A stretch of 64,000 nucleotides of DNA from Agrobacterium rosae (GCF_002915175.1 NZ_NXEJ01000002.1:278236-342235); one strand, 5' to 3'. Shown: positions 1 through 9,897, counted from the first letter of the stretch. Program-made: numbers and translations. The notes: generated by a model from the letters alone, not told the origin.

Positions 1-145
1 TAAAAACCGTGCTAAGAGGCGGATCGTATTTCGTCAAGTGGCACTCTCCGCCCTGATGCATCATCCTGAGCCTGTCGAAGGAAAGGTGCTTTGGCCGAAG
101 GGCAAAGCCTGGAAGCATCCTTGGTTGGCCCACCCTCTGCCTCAC

Positions 146-180
146 AAGAAAAACCGCCCGCAACAAGTTGCGAGCGGTTT
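146..180 (-). terminator. Intrinsic terminator after the aldolase gene
   Basis: A near-perfect hairpin (arms AAACCGC-C-CGCAAC and GTTGCG-A-GCGGTTT, 2-nt loop plus one mismatch) lies just beyond the aldolase stop codon. Read on the minus strand it is followed by a run of T, which is the form of a Rho-independent terminator. Confidence 0.85.
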
Positions 181-206
181 GTAAAATGACGGCGTGAAGC
201 TAACGC

Positions 207-1232
207 TCAAGCAGCCTGTTCGTCTTCCTGCGTCCAGTTGCCAAGGGCTGCGAGCGAGTTCAATTCTGCGCGGTGCTGGAAGGCGCGTTGGCCGGCGGCG
301 ACGTTTTCTGGCTTGCCGCCCCAGGCTTTGAGCGCGGTATCCTGAAGTGCGCGACCGTAGGAGAAGGTCAGCGCCCAAGGCAGGTCGTAACCGGCGTTCA
401 TGGCGGAGAGATGCGCGGTGGCTTCCTCGGAGGACTGGCCGCCGGAGAGGAAGGCGATGCCGGGAACAGCGGATGGAACCGTTGCCTTCAGAACCTTGAC
501 CGTCTTCTCGGCCACTTCATCGACCGATGCCTTGCGGGCATTCTTGCCGTCGATGACCATGTTCGGCTTGAGGATCATGCCTTCGAGGTTGACGCGGGCG
601 TCGTAGAGATCGGTAAAGACCGTGCGCAGAACCCATTCGGTGACTTCGGCACAGCGATCGATGCTGTGGGTGCCTGGTTCGCCATCCATCAGCACTTCCG
701 GCTCAACGATCGGCACGATGCCTGCCTGCTGGCAAAGAGCAGCATAACGGGCGAGGGCTTGCGAGTCCGCCTTGATGGAGCCCCATGTGGGCAGGCCATC
801 ACCGATATTGATGACGCCGCGCCACTTTGCGAAACGTGCACCGGCATCGTAATATTTTTTCAGACGGTCAGCGAGACCATCGAGACCTTCGGTCACGGTT
901 TCACCGGGAAAGAAGGCCTGTGGCTTGGCACCCGTGTCGACCTTGATACCGGGGAGGCTGCCCGCAGCTTTGATAATGTCGACGAAGGGCGTGCCATCAG
1001 CGGCTTTCTGGAACAGCGTTTCTTCGTAGAGAATGACGCCGGAGATGCACTTCGTCATCGCTTCGTCTGTGCGGAACAGCATTTCGCGATAATCACGGCG
1101 GCTGGTTTCTGTCGATTCCAGGTTGATGCTGTCAAACCGCTTCTTGATCGTGCCGGTGGATTCGTCCGCTGCCAGCAGACCCTTGCCATTGGCAACCATT
1201 TTCACTGCGATATCTTCAAGACGTTCTGTCAT
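207..1232 (-). CDS. fbaB: Class I fructose-bisphosphate aldolase
   Basis: This 341-residue cytoplasmic enzyme splits fructose 1,6-bisphosphate into dihydroxyacetone phosphate and glyceraldehyde 3-phosphate by Schiff-base chemistry. The eukaryote-like class I signature is clear: the N-terminal GKGLLAADEST block (residues 17-27), the Schiff-base lysine in MILKPNMV (Lys222) and the GIAFLSGGQS phosphate-binding loop near residue 258. The length matches the family. The start is supported by a GGGAG ribosome binding site 9 nt upstream. The gene lies downstream of pgk on the same strand but 320 bp away and with its own regulatory region, including a 27-bp palindrome, so it is probably transcribed separately. 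Agrobacteria mainly use Entner-Doudoroff glycolysis, so a gluconeogenic role is likely (inference). Confidence 0.95.
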   Translation of the reverse strand: MTERLEDIAVKMVANGKGLLAADESTGTIKKRFDSINLESTETSRRDYREMLFRTDEAMTKCISGVILYEETLFQKAADGTPFVDIIKAAGSLPGIKVDTGAKPQAFFPGETVTEGLDGLADRLKKYYDAGARFAKWRGVINIGDGLPTWGSIKADSQALARYAALCQQAGIVPIVEPEVLMDGEPGTHSIDRCAEVTEWVLRTVFTDLYDARVNLEGMILKPNMVIDGKNARKASVDEVAEKTVKVLKATVPSAVPGIAFLSGGQSSEEATAHLSAMNAGYDLPWALTFSYGRALQDTALKAWGGKPENVAAGQRAFQHRAELNSLAALGNWTQEDEQAA

Positions 1233-1308
1233 TTTTCAATCTCCCTTGGCACAATGATTTTGGGTTAGCAGAAGTTCCAAGGCAGGAAAATGGCACGCTA
1301 AAGCATTG

Positions 1309-1335
1309 AAACGATTGAAATCATTTCAATCGTTT
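1309..1335. promoter_or_regulatory. 27-bp perfect palindrome, probable operator of the aldolase gene
   Basis: The sequence reads AAACGATTGAAAT, a central C, then the exact reverse complement ATTTCAATCGTTT. It is 77 bp upstream of the aldolase start in an AT-rich stretch. An odd-centred perfect dyad of this size is typical of a transcription factor operator. LacI- or GntR-type sugar regulators are candidates, but the regulator cannot be named from this window. Confidence 0.65.
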
Positions 1336-1420
1336 GAAACTTTAGAAAATCTTTAAAAATTTTTAAATGTGGAGAGGCGGGTGTGCTTATTCGACTCAGA
1401 CGGAGAGCGCAAACCTTAAC

Positions 1421-1510
1421 CCCGTCGTGCTCGGGCTTGTCCCGAGCATCTGCTGCGTTGCAACTTGGGTGACGTGGTTGAATCCTCGGGTCAAGCCCGA
1501 GGATGACGTC
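1421..1510. repeat. Pair of related palindromic repeats
   Basis: Two hairpin units sit in inverted orientation: one around GCTCGGGCTTGTCCCGAGC (1423-1450) and one around ATCCTCGGG-tcaag-CCCGAGGAT (1482-1508). They are about 80 percent alike once one is reverse complemented, and both carry the flanking CGTC/GACG. This is the form of a REP-like intergenic element common in Rhizobiales. The rest of the 1233-1552 interval holds no gene. Confidence 0.6.
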
Positions 1511-1552
1511 GAATGTTAGAAGGCCGATGAGGTGGGCCGAGTTTATCTACCG

Positions 1553-2755
1553 TTACTTGTGCTCATGCAAGATCGCCACACCCGGAAGAACCTTGCCTTC
1601 CATCCACTCCAGGAATGCACCGCCAGCGGTGGAAATGTAGGTAAAGTCATCGGTTACGCCGGCATGGTTCAACGCAGCGACGGTGTCGCCACCGCCGGCG
1701 ACGGAGACGAGTTTGCCGGCCTTGGTGCATTCCGCCGCATGCTGGGCAGCGGCAACCGTTGCCTTGTCGAAGGGTGCGATTTCGAAGGCACCGAGCGGGC
1801 CGTTCCACACCAGTGTTTCTGCGCGCGAAATCCAGCCCTTGATGACTTCAACAGACTTCGGACCAACATCCAGAACCATGGCATCTTCGGGGATGGCGTT
1901 GATGTCTACGACTTCGTTTTCCGCGTTTGCCTTGAATTCGCGGGCGACAACGCCGTCTTCCGGCAGCACGATGGCGCAGCCAGCAGTGGCGGCTTCGATC
2001 ATGATCTGCTTGGCGGTTTCGGCCAGATCATGCTCGCACAGCGACTTGCCGACATTGGTGCCGCGTGCCGCAAGGAAGGTGTTAGCCATGCCACCACCGA
2101 TAACCAGCGCATCGACCTTTTTGACGAGGTTCATCAGCAGGTCGATCTTGCTCGAGACCTTTGCGCCACCGACGATGGCAACGACAGGACGTGCGGGTGC
2201 GCCGAGGCCTTTTTCCAGGGCCTCAAGCTCTGCCTGCATGGTGCGGCCAGCATAGGCTGGTAGATGGCGGGCAAGGCCTTCTGTGGAGGCGTGGGCGCGG
2301 TGCGCAGCGGAGAAGGCATCATTGATGTAGATGTCGCCATTCTTTGCCAGATCCTGAGCGAAAGTGGCGTCGTTCGTCTCTTCGCCCTTATGGAAGCGGG
2401 TGTTTTCCAGAAGCAGAATATCGCCATTCTTCATGGCTGCCACAGCATCTGCCGACTTTTCACCGATGGCTTCGGACGAGAAATGCACTGTGTGACCGAG
2501 AACCTCTTCCACGGCAGAGGTGATGAGAGACAGCGACATATCCGCAACCGGCGCACCCTTGGGGCGGCCGAAATGGGCAAGGAGAATAACCTTCGCGCCT
2601 TTTTCAGACAATTCGAGGATCGTTGGCGCAACGCGCTCGATACGAGTCTTGTCCGTGACCTTGCCGTCAGCAACCGGCACGTTGAGGTCGACGCGCACGA
2701 GAACGCGCTTTCCAGCGATGTCGGTGAGGTGATCGAGGGTCTTGAAGGCGGGCAT
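1553..2755 (-). CDS. pgk: Phosphoglycerate kinase
   Basis: This 400-residue enzyme catalyses the reversible phosphoryl transfer between 1,3-bisphosphoglycerate and ADP. All family blocks are present in order: [12 protein letters not shown] near residue 18, [44 protein letters not shown] and the nucleotide-binding [10 protein letters not shown] near the C-terminus. The length is normal for bacterial Pgk. It lies between the antiporter gene and the aldolase gene, all on the minus strand; the 75-bp gap to the antiporter could hold a promoter. It acts with gap and tkt, 3-6 kb away on the same strand. Confidence 0.96.
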   Translation of the reverse strand: MPAFKTLDHLTDIAGKRVLVRVDLNVPVADGKVTDKTRIERVAPTILELSEKGAKVILLAHFGRPKGAPVADMSLSLITSAVEEVLGHTVHFSSEAIGEKSADAVAAMKNGDILLLENTRFHKGEETNDATFAQDLAKNGDIYINDAFSAAHRAHASTEGLARHLPAYAGRTMQAELEALEKGLGAPARPVVAIVGGAKVSSKIDLLMNLVKKVDALVIGGGMANTFLAARGTNVGKSLCEHDLAETAKQIMIEAATAGCAIVLPEDGVVAREFKANAENEVVDINAIPEDAMVLDVGPKSVEVIKGWISRAETLVWNGPLGAFEIAPFDKATVAAAQHAAECTKAGKLVSVAGGGDTVAALNHAGVTDDFTYISTAGGAFLEWMEGKVLPGVAILHEHK

Positions 2756-2830
2756 ATGTCGATCCTGATGTCGTTGAATGGAATGGGTTTGGTGGCGAAC
2801 ATACTATGCTGGACTGTCGGCGCAAGGCGC

Positions 2831-4738
2831 TTAACGATCATTTTCTCCAGTGCCGACCTCGTCAGTCGCGGCTGGTATGTCGTTACCGGAGACGTTTGCT
2901 GACCGGGCTGTTCGTTTCTGTGCAAAATGGGTGCGGGTGCGCTGAACGATTTCCTTGAGATTGATGAAGACGGGCAAGGCGGTGGCCGGTTCGACAGGTT
3001 CGAGAGAGATGCCGACACTGGAGACCGCGTCGTTTTCATCAAGATCACGCACGATCAGAATTAGCGAACCCAACCGGACGCGATCCGCATATTCCGGCTT
3101 GCCGCCGAGGCGGCTTTCGATGAGTTCGGCAATGGTCAGCGTCAGTTCCTGTGTGGACAGCAGACCGGGACCATAGGAAGCATCCAGTTCTTTGGCGGGA
3201 CGCTGAGGAGAAATGGCGAAGGTCCCGAAAATGTCCTCGTCGTCCTTTGTCACAGGCTTGGCGCTGGCAAACAGCCGGTCCAGCAGGCGGGTATAGCTGG
3301 GCATAACGAACAGATAGACCAGATCGTTTTCCCGCAGGCGGCCTGCATATTGGTAGCGAATGGATTTTCCATCCCGGACCACCAGCGACGGCATGGCCCA
3401 GCGCGGAATGCGCCCGCCCTGCAAAATGGCGCTGCCATGGGCGACGCGATAGGAAATCAGCTCGTGGTTGGCGGTGCCGGGCAAGTCCACCTCCAGCTTG
3501 TCGACATCGCCCATGCGCGGCGGCACGATGAGGCCGAGACGGGTGGCGACGGGCTTGATCGTCCAGCCTTGCAGCAGCAGAGAAACCAGCACGATGATGA
3601 AGGCTGCATTGAAATAGGTTTCGGCACCCTCCAACCCACCGAGGGCTGGGAGAATTGCCAGGAGTATGGAGACTGCGCCACGCAAGCCGACCCATGCGAC
3701 GAAGGTCGTTTCCTGCTGGGTATAGTTGAACGGCATGAGGCTGAGCCACACGGCAAGCGGTCTGGCAATGAAGATGAGGAACAGTGCCAACAGCACTGCC
3801 GGAATGAGAATGGCCGGGAACTGTGATGGCGTGGCGAGAAGACCGAGCATCAGGAACATGATGATCTGCGCCAGCCACGTCATGCCTTCATGAAACCGGC
3901 GAATGGCACCCTTGGCGAAAATCTTGCGGTTTCCCGCGACGATGCCCGCAACATAAACCGCCAAAAAGCCGCTGCCGTGCAGCGCGCCGGTGAAGGAAAA
4001 CACCAGCAGCGCCAAAGCCAACACGAGGATCGGCACGAGGCCGCGATCCACCTGAAAGCGGTTGACGACATTGACGATCATCAACCCGCCCAGCACGCCG
4101 AAGATAACGCCGAGCACCATTTCCTGAACGAACAGCAGGATGAAGCTGCTGTCGAATCCTGCAAAGCCTTGTCCCTTTGCCACCACTTCCACCAGGGCAA
4201 TCGTCAGGAAGATCGCCATGGGATCATTCGTGCCGGATTCGACTTCCAAAGTGGAGCGCACCTGATCGCGAATATGAATGCCGCCGATGCGCAGCAGGAA
4301 AAACACTGCGGCGGCATCGGTTGAGGCAACGATAGAGCCCAGCAACAGGCCTTCAAGCCATGAAAAGCCAAGCAGCAGCGCAGCGGCACCGGCAAAGAAA
4401 ACCGAAGTCAGCACCACGCCGACGGTAGCCAGCGAGATGGACGGCCCTGCAGACAGCCTGAACGATTGGATGGATGTACCGAAACCGGAATCGAACAGGA
4501 TGACGGCCAACACCAGCGAGCCCAGCATATAGGCCAGTGGATTGTTGCTGAAATGAATGCCCAGCCCATCCGTGCCAGCGGCAAGGCCGATGACCAGGAA
4601 AAGCAAAAGAAGCGGTGCGCCGAAACGATAGGCAATCAGACTGGAAAATGCAGCGACGAGAACGAGGACGGTGGCGACCAGCAACAAGATGTAAAATGAT
4701 TCCACGCCAACGTCCTTTACATGAAGGCCGCGCGCCAT
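2831..4738 (-). CDS. CvrA/NhaP2-type potassium/proton antiporter
   Basis: This 635-residue inner-membrane protein belongs to the CPA1 family. About 12-13 hydrophobic segments fill residues 12-395, including the family's GTNDPMAIF motif whose Asp lies in the ion path. They are followed by a TrkA-C/RCK-C-like domain (about 400-480, around ELISYRVAHGS) and a C-terminal transporter-associated domain, ending in a polar tail. The three-domain form is that of CvrA/NhaP2, which exports K+ under low osmolarity and takes part in ion homeostasis. The first methionine is used; an in-frame start nearer the first membrane segment cannot be excluded. Upstream is the divergent ParDE-like pair. Confidence 0.88.
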   Translation of the reverse strand: MARGLHVKDVGVESFYILLLVATVLVLVAAFSSLIAYRFGAPLLLLFLVIGLAAGTDGLGIHFSNNPLAYMLGSLVLAVILFDSGFGTSIQSFRLSAGPSISLATVGVVLTSVFFAGAAALLLGFSWLEGLLLGSIVASTDAAAVFFLLRIGGIHIRDQVRSTLEVESGTNDPMAIFLTIALVEVVAKGQGFAGFDSSFILLFVQEMVLGVIFGVLGGLMIVNVVNRFQVDRGLVPILVLALALLVFSFTGALHGSGFLAVYVAGIVAGNRKIFAKGAIRRFHEGMTWLAQIIMFLMLGLLATPSQFPAILIPAVLLALFLIFIARPLAVWLSLMPFNYTQQETTFVAWVGLRGAVSILLAILPALGGLEGAETYFNAAFIIVLVSLLLQGWTIKPVATRLGLIVPPRMGDVDKLEVDLPGTANHELISYRVAHGSAILQGGRIPRWAMPSLVVRDGKSIRYQYAGRLRENDLVYLFVMPSYTRLLDRLFASAKPVTKDDEDIFGTFAISPQRPAKELDASYGPGLLSTQELTLTIAELIESRLGGKPEYADRVRLGSLILIVRDLDENDAVSSVGISLEPVEPATALPVFINLKEIVQRTRTHFAQKRTARSANVSGNDIPAATDEVGTGENDR

Positions 4739-5033
4739 GCATGCTCCTGCACGTCAGCAGTCAATGCGCCACGTTTTGGACGGCCACGGCGCAGTGTTTT
4801 TTGCGCAGCGGGCAGGGCAAGGCGAGGTGTATCGAATGATACGGCAGGGCACGATGCGCTGTATGTGCGACCGAATCCCTCAATGAATTTTTCCGGGCCA
4901 AAATGGACCAGAGCAAGGCGAGACGTGGGAAAAGAACGGAATAGAAAGGAGAAGAGCATTTCTCCTCCTACCAAAGTGTAGGATTTAATCGTGTCACATG
5001 GTAGTTTGGATTTGGATACGGAAGGGTACTGCG

Positions 5034-5312
5034 ATGCGGACGACGAAATCACTCAGTGTGACCCTGCCCCTTGATATGGCGGAGATGGTGAAGGCCAAGG
5101 TTGCCTCTGGGGAATATGCGACGGAAAGCGAAGTTATTCGCGATGGATTGCGCACACTGGCTGCGCGGGATTTGGCCGTTGAGCGGTGGCTGAAAGAAGA
5201 CGTTGCCGCTGCCTATGATGCGCACAAGTCAAACCCTGAAAGGGCCGTGCCCATAGGTAAGGCACTTTTGCAGTTGAACCGTCGTTTTAATGAGCTTGAT
5301 AACGGCAAGTGA
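5034..5312 (+). CDS. ParD-like ribbon-helix-helix antitoxin
   Basis: This 92-residue protein starts with KSLSVTLPLDMAEMVKAKV, the strand-helix core of a ribbon-helix-helix DNA-binding fold, followed by YATESEVIRDGLRTLAARD, which is the ParD/CopG helix pattern. The C-terminal half is polar and would wrap around the toxin. The ATG at 5034 is preferred because it begins directly at the RHH fold; an earlier in-frame start at 4998 would add only 12 residues. The stop overlaps the start of the toxin gene. It should neutralise the neighbouring ParE-like toxin and repress their promoter, where an imperfect dyad (CTACCA...TGGTAG, about 4970-5003) is seen. Confidence 0.82.
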   Translation: MRTTKSLSVTLPLDMAEMVKAKVASGEYATESEVIRDGLRTLAARDLAVERWLKEDVAAAYDAHKSNPERAVPIGKALLQLNRRFNELDNGK

Positions 5313-5623
5313 TGAAACGCTACGACGTCAGATTGTCGCCTGAAGCCGAGACCGACCTCGTTGATATCTACCAATATGTTCGCGTCGCTTCCCAGTCACC
5401 GGCGGTGGCAAGACAATATCTCGATCGCGTGACATCCTATCTGTCTTCGTTCGATGTTTTTCCGGAACGGGGCAGCTTGCGCAATGATATCCGGCCGGGT
5501 TTGAGGGTGGTCGGTTTTGAACGCACCATCAGTGTTGCCTTCATTATAGAAGACGAAAGCGTGATTATTCTGCGGGTGGGACATAATGGGCAGCAGTTAA
5601 ACTTATCCGATACACGCCAGTAG
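5312..5623 (+). CDS. ParE/RelE-family toxin
   Basis: This 103-residue protein has the ParE/RelE fold pattern: RLSPEAETDLVDIYQY at the N-terminus, a central FPERGSLRNDIRPGLR loop and a C-terminal VIILRVGHNGQQ strand. ParE toxins inhibit DNA gyrase and RelE toxins cleave mRNA. The sequence places it nearer ParE, but the target is not certain. The start ATG overlaps the antitoxin stop by 1 bp (TGATG), or a GTG 3 bp earlier may be used, so translation is coupled. A terminator shared with the convergent gap gene follows. Confidence 0.82.
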   Translation: MKRYDVRLSPEAETDLVDIYQYVRVASQSPAVARQYLDRVTSYLSSFDVFPERGSLRNDIRPGLRVVGFERTISVAFIIEDESVIILRVGHNGQQLNLSDTRQ

Positions 5624-5679
5624 CGCTGCTCCAGCGAGCGGATCATGCAGATTTTGAGCGATAGATAGTGCGAAAACAC

Positions 5680-5711
5680 AAAACCCGGCGGGATCACTCC
5701 AGCCGGGTTTT
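5680..5711. terminator. Bidirectional terminator between the toxin gene and gap
   Basis: A hairpin with perfect 10-bp arms AAAACCCGGC and GCCGGGTTTT separates the convergent toxin and gap genes. The A-run on one side and T-run on the other let it work on both strands. Confidence 0.85.
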
Positions 5712-5734
5712 GCTTATTCACTATCTGACAAAAA

Positions 5735-6745
5735 TCAGAACGTTTTGAACAGTGCCACTGCCGTGTCGGACATGCGGTTGGAGAAGCCCCATTCGTTGTC
5801 GTACCAGGTGAGGATACGCACGAAGTTGCCTCCCATGACCTTGGTCTGGTCCGTCGCGAAGATGGAGGAGTGGCTGTCGTGGTTGAAGTCACGGGATACC
5901 AGCGGCTCGTCGGTGTAGCCAAGGATGCCCTTCAGCTTGCCGTTGGAGGCAGACTTGATGGCTTCGTTGATTTCTTCGACCGTCGTTGCCTTCTTGGCCA
6001 CGAACTTGAAGTCGACGACCGAGACGTTTGGCGTTGGAACGCGGATCGATGTGCCGTCCAGCTTGCCCTTGAGGTGCGGCAGCACGAGGCCAACGGCCTT
6101 TGCGGCACCTGTCGACGTCGGGATCATGGAAAGGGCTGCGGCGCGGGCGCGGTACAGGTCCTTGTGCATGGTGTCCAGCGTCGGCTGGTCGCCCGTGTAG
6201 GAGTGGATCGTGGTCATGAAGCCGTGGTCGATGCCGACCGCATCATCCAGAACCTTGACGACCGGCACCAGGCAGTTGGTGGTGCAGGACGCGTTGGAGA
6301 TGACGAGGTGGTCCTTCGTCAGCTGGTCATGGTTCACACCGAAAACGACCGTCAGATCAGCACCTTCGGCCGGTGCCGAGATGATGACGCGCTTTGCGCC
6401 GGCGGTCAGGTGGGCGGCGGCCTTGTCACGGGCGACGAAGATGCCGGTGCATTCCAGAGCGATGTCGACGCCAAGTTCCGCGTGCGGCAACTGTGCAGGG
6501 TCGCGAACCGCCGTCACCTTGATCGGCTTGCCGCCACCAACGATGATGGTGTCGCCTTCGACCTTCACGTCTGCCGGGAACCGGCCATGGATGCTGTCAT
6601 AGCGCAGCAGGTGCGCATTGGTTTCAACGGGGCCGAGGTCGTTGATGGCAACGACTTCGATGTCCGTGCGGCCGGATTCCACGATGGCGCGAAGGACGTT
6701 GCGGCCGATGCGGCCAAAACCATTGATGGCAACTTTTACAGTCAT
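5735..6745 (-). CDS. gap: Type I glyceraldehyde-3-phosphate dehydrogenase
   Basis: This 336-residue enzyme oxidises and phosphorylates glyceraldehyde 3-phosphate to 1,3-bisphosphoglycerate with NAD(P)+. It shows the Rossmann motif GFGRIGR (residues 9-15) and the catalytic SNASCTTNC with Cys154. The start at 6745 gives the usual [13 protein letters not shown]-terminus; the six residues possible upstream are not typical. It lies 57 bp after tkt on the same strand, so the two are likely co-transcribed, and it ends at a bidirectional terminator. Confidence 0.96.
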   Translation of the reverse strand: MTVKVAINGFGRIGRNVLRAIVESGRTDIEVVAINDLGPVETNAHLLRYDSIHGRFPADVKVEGDTIIVGGGKPIKVTAVRDPAQLPHAELGVDIALECTGIFVARDKAAAHLTAGAKRVIISAPAEGADLTVVFGVNHDQLTKDHLVISNASCTTNCLVPVVKVLDDAVGIDHGFMTTIHSYTGDQPTLDTMHKDLYRARAAALSMIPTSTGAAKAVGLVLPHLKGKLDGTSIRVPTPNVSVVDFKFVAKKATTVEEINEAIKSASNGKLKGILGYTDEPLVSRDFNHDSHSSIFATDQTKVMGGNFVRILTWYDNEWGFSNRMSDTAVALFKTF

Positions 6746-6802
6746 ATACATACTCCCGATCAATATTTTCGTTTTTGTATGGAATGGTGACGGCGTTAGC
6801 CG

Positions 6803-8785
6803 TCAGCCCAACTTTTCTTCTGCGGCAGCGACCACGGCTTCTGCGGTGATGCCGAAATGCTTGTACAGGTCCTTCGCAGGCGCGGATGCACCGAAGGAAT
6901 TCATGCCGATGAACGCGCCGTCATTACCGATGAAATAATCCCAGCCCTGACGAATGGCAGCTTCGACACCGACCTTGACCGGCGAATTGCCGATGATGGC
7001 CTTGCGATAGGTTTCCGGCTGTTCCTTGAAGAGTTCGAAGCAAGGGACGGAAACGACGCGGGTTGAGATACCCTTGACCTTCAGGTCAGCGGCAGCCTTC
7101 AGCGCAATCTCGACTTCCGAACCGGAGGCGAAGATCGATACCTTGGCGTCGCTTGCCGAAACCAGCTCGTATGCGCCGTAAGATACGAGGTTCTTTTCCT
7201 CATAATCCTTGCGGGCCGGTGCAAGGTTCTGGCGGGTCAGCGCCAGCGCAGACGGACGGTTTTTCTGATGCAGGGCAAACTGCCAGGCTTCCGCCGTTTC
7301 CGTTTCATCCGCAGGGCGGAAGACCAGAAGGTTTGGAATGGCGCGCAGCGCTGCGATCTGCTCCACAGGCTGGTGAGTCGGGCCGTCTTCGCCAACGCCA
7401 ATCGAGTCATGCGTCAGCACGTGGACGACGCGGATGCCCATGAGTGCGGCAAGGCGGATCGATGGACGGCAATAGTCCGAGAAGATCAGGAAGCCACCAG
7501 CGTAGGGAATGAGACCGCCATGTAGGGCGATGCCGTTCATGGCTGCTGCCATGCCGTGTTCGCGAATGCCGTAATGCAGGTAACGGCCCGAGAAATCGGT
7601 CGGTGTGATCGACTTCATCTGGCTGGTCTTGGTGTTGTTGGATGGCGTCAGGTCGGCAGAGCCACCAATCGTTTCCGCCAGAATGCCATTTATGACTTCG
7701 AGCGCATCTTCGGATGCCTTGCGGGTCGCGACAGTCGGGTTGTTCGCGGCGACCTTCTTCTTGAAGGCGTCGATGGAGCTGTCGAAGTTGCCGGTCAGAT
7801 CGCCAGCAAAGCGGCGCTTGAACTCGGCCTTCTTGTCGCCATCGGTCGCTTCGAGGCGCGCTTCCCATTCCTGACGGGTCTTGGTAGCGCGCAGACCGGC
7901 CAGACGCCAGGCGTCCAGTACGTCCTCGGGGATGACGAATGGTTCGGCTTCCCAGTTCAGGCTCTTGCGGGCTGCGGCGATTTCCTCGGCACCCAGCGGG
8001 TTGCCGTGCACCTTGTGCGTGCCCTGCTTGTTCGGCGCGCCAAAACCGATAACGGTCTTGCAGGCGATGAAGGTTGGGCGGTCCGACGTGTGAGCGGCTT
8101 CGATGGCGTTGGCAATCGCTTCCGGGTCGTGACCGTCGATTTCGATGGTGTTCCAGTGAACGGCCTTGAAGCGCGCAATCTGGTCTGTCGAATCGGAAAG
8201 GCCGACTTCGCCATCGATGGTGATGTTGTTGTTATCCCAGAACAGGACGAGCTTGTTGAGCTTCAGGTGGCCTGCGAGCGCAATCGCCTCGTGGCTGATG
8301 CCTTCCATCAGGCAGCCATCGCCGCACAGTACATAGGTAAAGTGGCTCTGAAGATCGGAGCCGAATTCTTCTTCCAGCTTGCGTTCGGCAATGGCCATGC
8401 CGACGGCGTTGGCAATGCCCTGGCCAAGCGGACCCGTGGTGGTTTCGATGCCTGTCGCGTGGTGATATTCCGGGTGGCCGGCGGTCTTGGAGCCCAGCTG
8501 GCGGAAACGCTTGATCTCGTCGATCGTCATATCCTCGTAGCCTGTGAGGTAGAGGAGCGAGTAGAGCAGCATGGAGCCGTGACCGGCAGACAGAACGAAG
8601 CGATCGCGGTCCGGCCACTGCCAGGCCTTCGGATCGAACTTCAGATAGCGCGTGAAGAGAACCGTGGCGACATCCGCTGCGCCCATTGGCAGACCGGGGT
8701 GGCCAGAATTGGCCTTCTCCACAGCATCCATGGCAAGAAAGCGGATTGCATTGGCCATCCGGTCGTGTTTGTCGCGAGAAATCAT
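6803..8785 (-). CDS. tkt: Transketolase
   Basis: This 660-residue thiamine-diphosphate enzyme moves two-carbon units between pentose and hexose phosphates. Visible motifs are [12 protein letters not shown] at the N-terminus, the ThDP motif starting at GDGCLMEG and running to NNNITIDG, and the second-domain block [13 protein letters not shown]. The length is normal. The start at 8785 ([12 protein letters not shown]) is chosen because the 17 residues upstream are not conserved in type. It heads the tkt-gap pair. The 324-bp region upstream separates it from the divergent DUF4164-zapA genes. Confidence 0.95.
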   Translation of the reverse strand: MISRDKHDRMANAIRFLAMDAVEKANSGHPGLPMGAADVATVLFTRYLKFDPKAWQWPDRDRFVLSAGHGSMLLYSLLYLTGYEDMTIDEIKRFRQLGSKTAGHPEYHHATGIETTTGPLGQGIANAVGMAIAERKLEEEFGSDLQSHFTYVLCGDGCLMEGISHEAIALAGHLKLNKLVLFWDNNNITIDGEVGLSDSTDQIARFKAVHWNTIEIDGHDPEAIANAIEAAHTSDRPTFIACKTVIGFGAPNKQGTHKVHGNPLGAEEIAAARKSLNWEAEPFVIPEDVLDAWRLAGLRATKTRQEWEARLEATDGDKKAEFKRRFAGDLTGNFDSSIDAFKKKVAANNPTVATRKASEDALEVINGILAETIGGSADLTPSNNTKTSQMKSITPTDFSGRYLHYGIREHGMAAAMNGIALHGGLIPYAGGFLIFSDYCRPSIRLAALMGIRVVHVLTHDSIGVGEDGPTHQPVEQIAALRAIPNLLVFRPADETETAEAWQFALHQKNRPSALALTRQNLAPARKDYEEKNLVSYGAYELVSASDAKVSIFASGSEVEIALKAAADLKVKGISTRVVSVPCFELFKEQPETYRKAIIGNSPVKVGVEAAIRQGWDYFIGNDGAFIGMNSFGASAPAKDLYKHFGITAEAVVAAAEEKLG

Positions 8786-9014
8786 AGCTTTTCCGTCTGT
8801 TCCGGGTGATAGGAGATAGTCATTATAACTATCCAAAAAGCGGGTTGATCCATAGCAGGTAGGGCGGGCGAGTCAATAAAACCGGGGCGGTTTGCAGTTC
8901 GATCCTGAACAAAAATCGTTTCGTATTCTGGCAATATTTAGGCCGCCGCCATCTTCTGGGCCTTCTGGTGCTGCATTCATCCACAGCGCAAAGTGCTTGA
9001 ATGTATTGGATTGA

Positions 9015-9044
9015 TTGACGTGACGGTTAATCGAGTCATATCGT
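9015..9044 (+). promoter_or_regulatory. Possible housekeeping promoter for the DUF4164-zapA pair
   Basis: TTGACG at 9015-9020 and TATCGT at 9039-9044 are 18 bp apart, about 65 bp before the DUF4164 start. This is the only clear sigma-70-like pair seen in the 8786-9109 interval, which otherwise holds no gene. Confidence 0.4.
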
Positions 9045-9109
9045 ATAAGCGCCCTGATTTAGACCAGGCAATAACGATTCGGCTTGTTGCTTGCGGCTTG
9101 GAAGAAACG

Positions 9110-9382
9110 ATGACGGCGGAAAAAACCATACATGTCGCGTTGTCGGAGCTAGGCTCCGCGATCAACGGTCTCGAAAACGCAATCGATATGCGTATCGAGC
9201 GGCAGCGTGAGAACGGCGAGGTCGAGAGCGAAGTGAAGCGCGTGCATGTGGACCGTGCCCGTCTTGCACAGGAGCTGGACCAATCGCAATTCCGCGCCAA
9301 CCGTCTCGAGGAAGTCAACCGCGAGGTCTCACGCCGCCTCGTGACAGCCATGGAAACAATCCGCGCAGTGCTGGACCGATAA
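9110..9382 (+). CDS. DUF4164-type coiled-coil protein upstream of zapA
   Basis: This 90-residue protein is almost wholly charged and helical, with heptad-like spacing through residues 10-85, so it should form a coiled coil; there are no membrane segments. It resembles the small DUF4164 proteins that stand before zapA in Rhizobiales. The ATG at 9110 opens the conserved-looking part; the frame is open 39 residues further upstream but that stretch has no coiled-coil character. It is 11 bp from zapA, so the two are probably translated from one message, suggesting a role in cell division (inference). Confidence 0.75.
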   Translation: MTAEKTIHVALSELGSAINGLENAIDMRIERQRENGEVESEVKRVHVDRARLAQELDQSQFRANRLEEVNREVSRRLVTAMETIRAVLDR

Positions 9383-9393
9383 GGACTTAAACG

Positions 9394-9771
9394 ATGGCTC
9401 AAGTCACCGTGATGATTGACGGCAAGGCGTACCGCATGGCCTGCGAGGCAGGGCAGGAGGATCACCTGACCGATCTCGCCAGCCAGTTCGATCAATATGT
9501 CGGCCATCTGAAAAGCCAGTTCGGCGAAATCGGTGATCTGCGGCTAACCGTCATGGCTGGCATCATGATAACCGACGAAATGTCGGAGCTGAGACGCAAG
9601 ATCGAATCGCTAGAGGGTCAGGTTGAGACATTGCAAAGCAATCGCGATGGAATGGCGGAAAGCAGGGCAAATACCGAGGAAATGCTGGTCAGCGCCATCT
9701 CCGACCTTTCGACGCGCTTGAATGGCATTACGGAAAAGCTGGTGGCCCGGCCCAAGCCAACAGTCAATTAA
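9394..9771 (+). CDS. zapA: Cell division protein ZapA
   Basis: This 125-residue protein has the ZapA pattern: an N-terminal strand segment AQVTVMIDGKAYRMAC, then EDHLTDLASQFDQYV, and a long C-terminal coiled coil. ZapA binds FtsZ at the Z-ring and bundles its filaments. It follows the DUF4164 gene by 11 bp. The 6S RNA candidate lies about 125 bp downstream, a neighbour relation seen in many proteobacteria (established knowledge). Confidence 0.88.
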   Translation: MAQVTVMIDGKAYRMACEAGQEDHLTDLASQFDQYVGHLKSQFGEIGDLRLTVMAGIMITDEMSELRRKIESLEGQVETLQSNRDGMAESRANTEEMLVSAISDLSTRLNGITEKLVARPKPTVN

Positions 9772-9897
9772 GACAGACACGTCGTAAAAGTCGGTGTCCA
9801 AATGCTTGTTTGTGCGTGGCGGGAGCCTGCCGAACAATCTGTCATATTCTGACTTTCGACCCCTTCCGCATTTGGCCGAACCATCCTATATATGAAC

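Noticed and set aside
273-1268. Long open frame on the plus strand opposite the aldolase gene
   Set aside because: It is the codon-bias shadow of fbaB; the protein has no recognisable pattern and no ribosome binding site.
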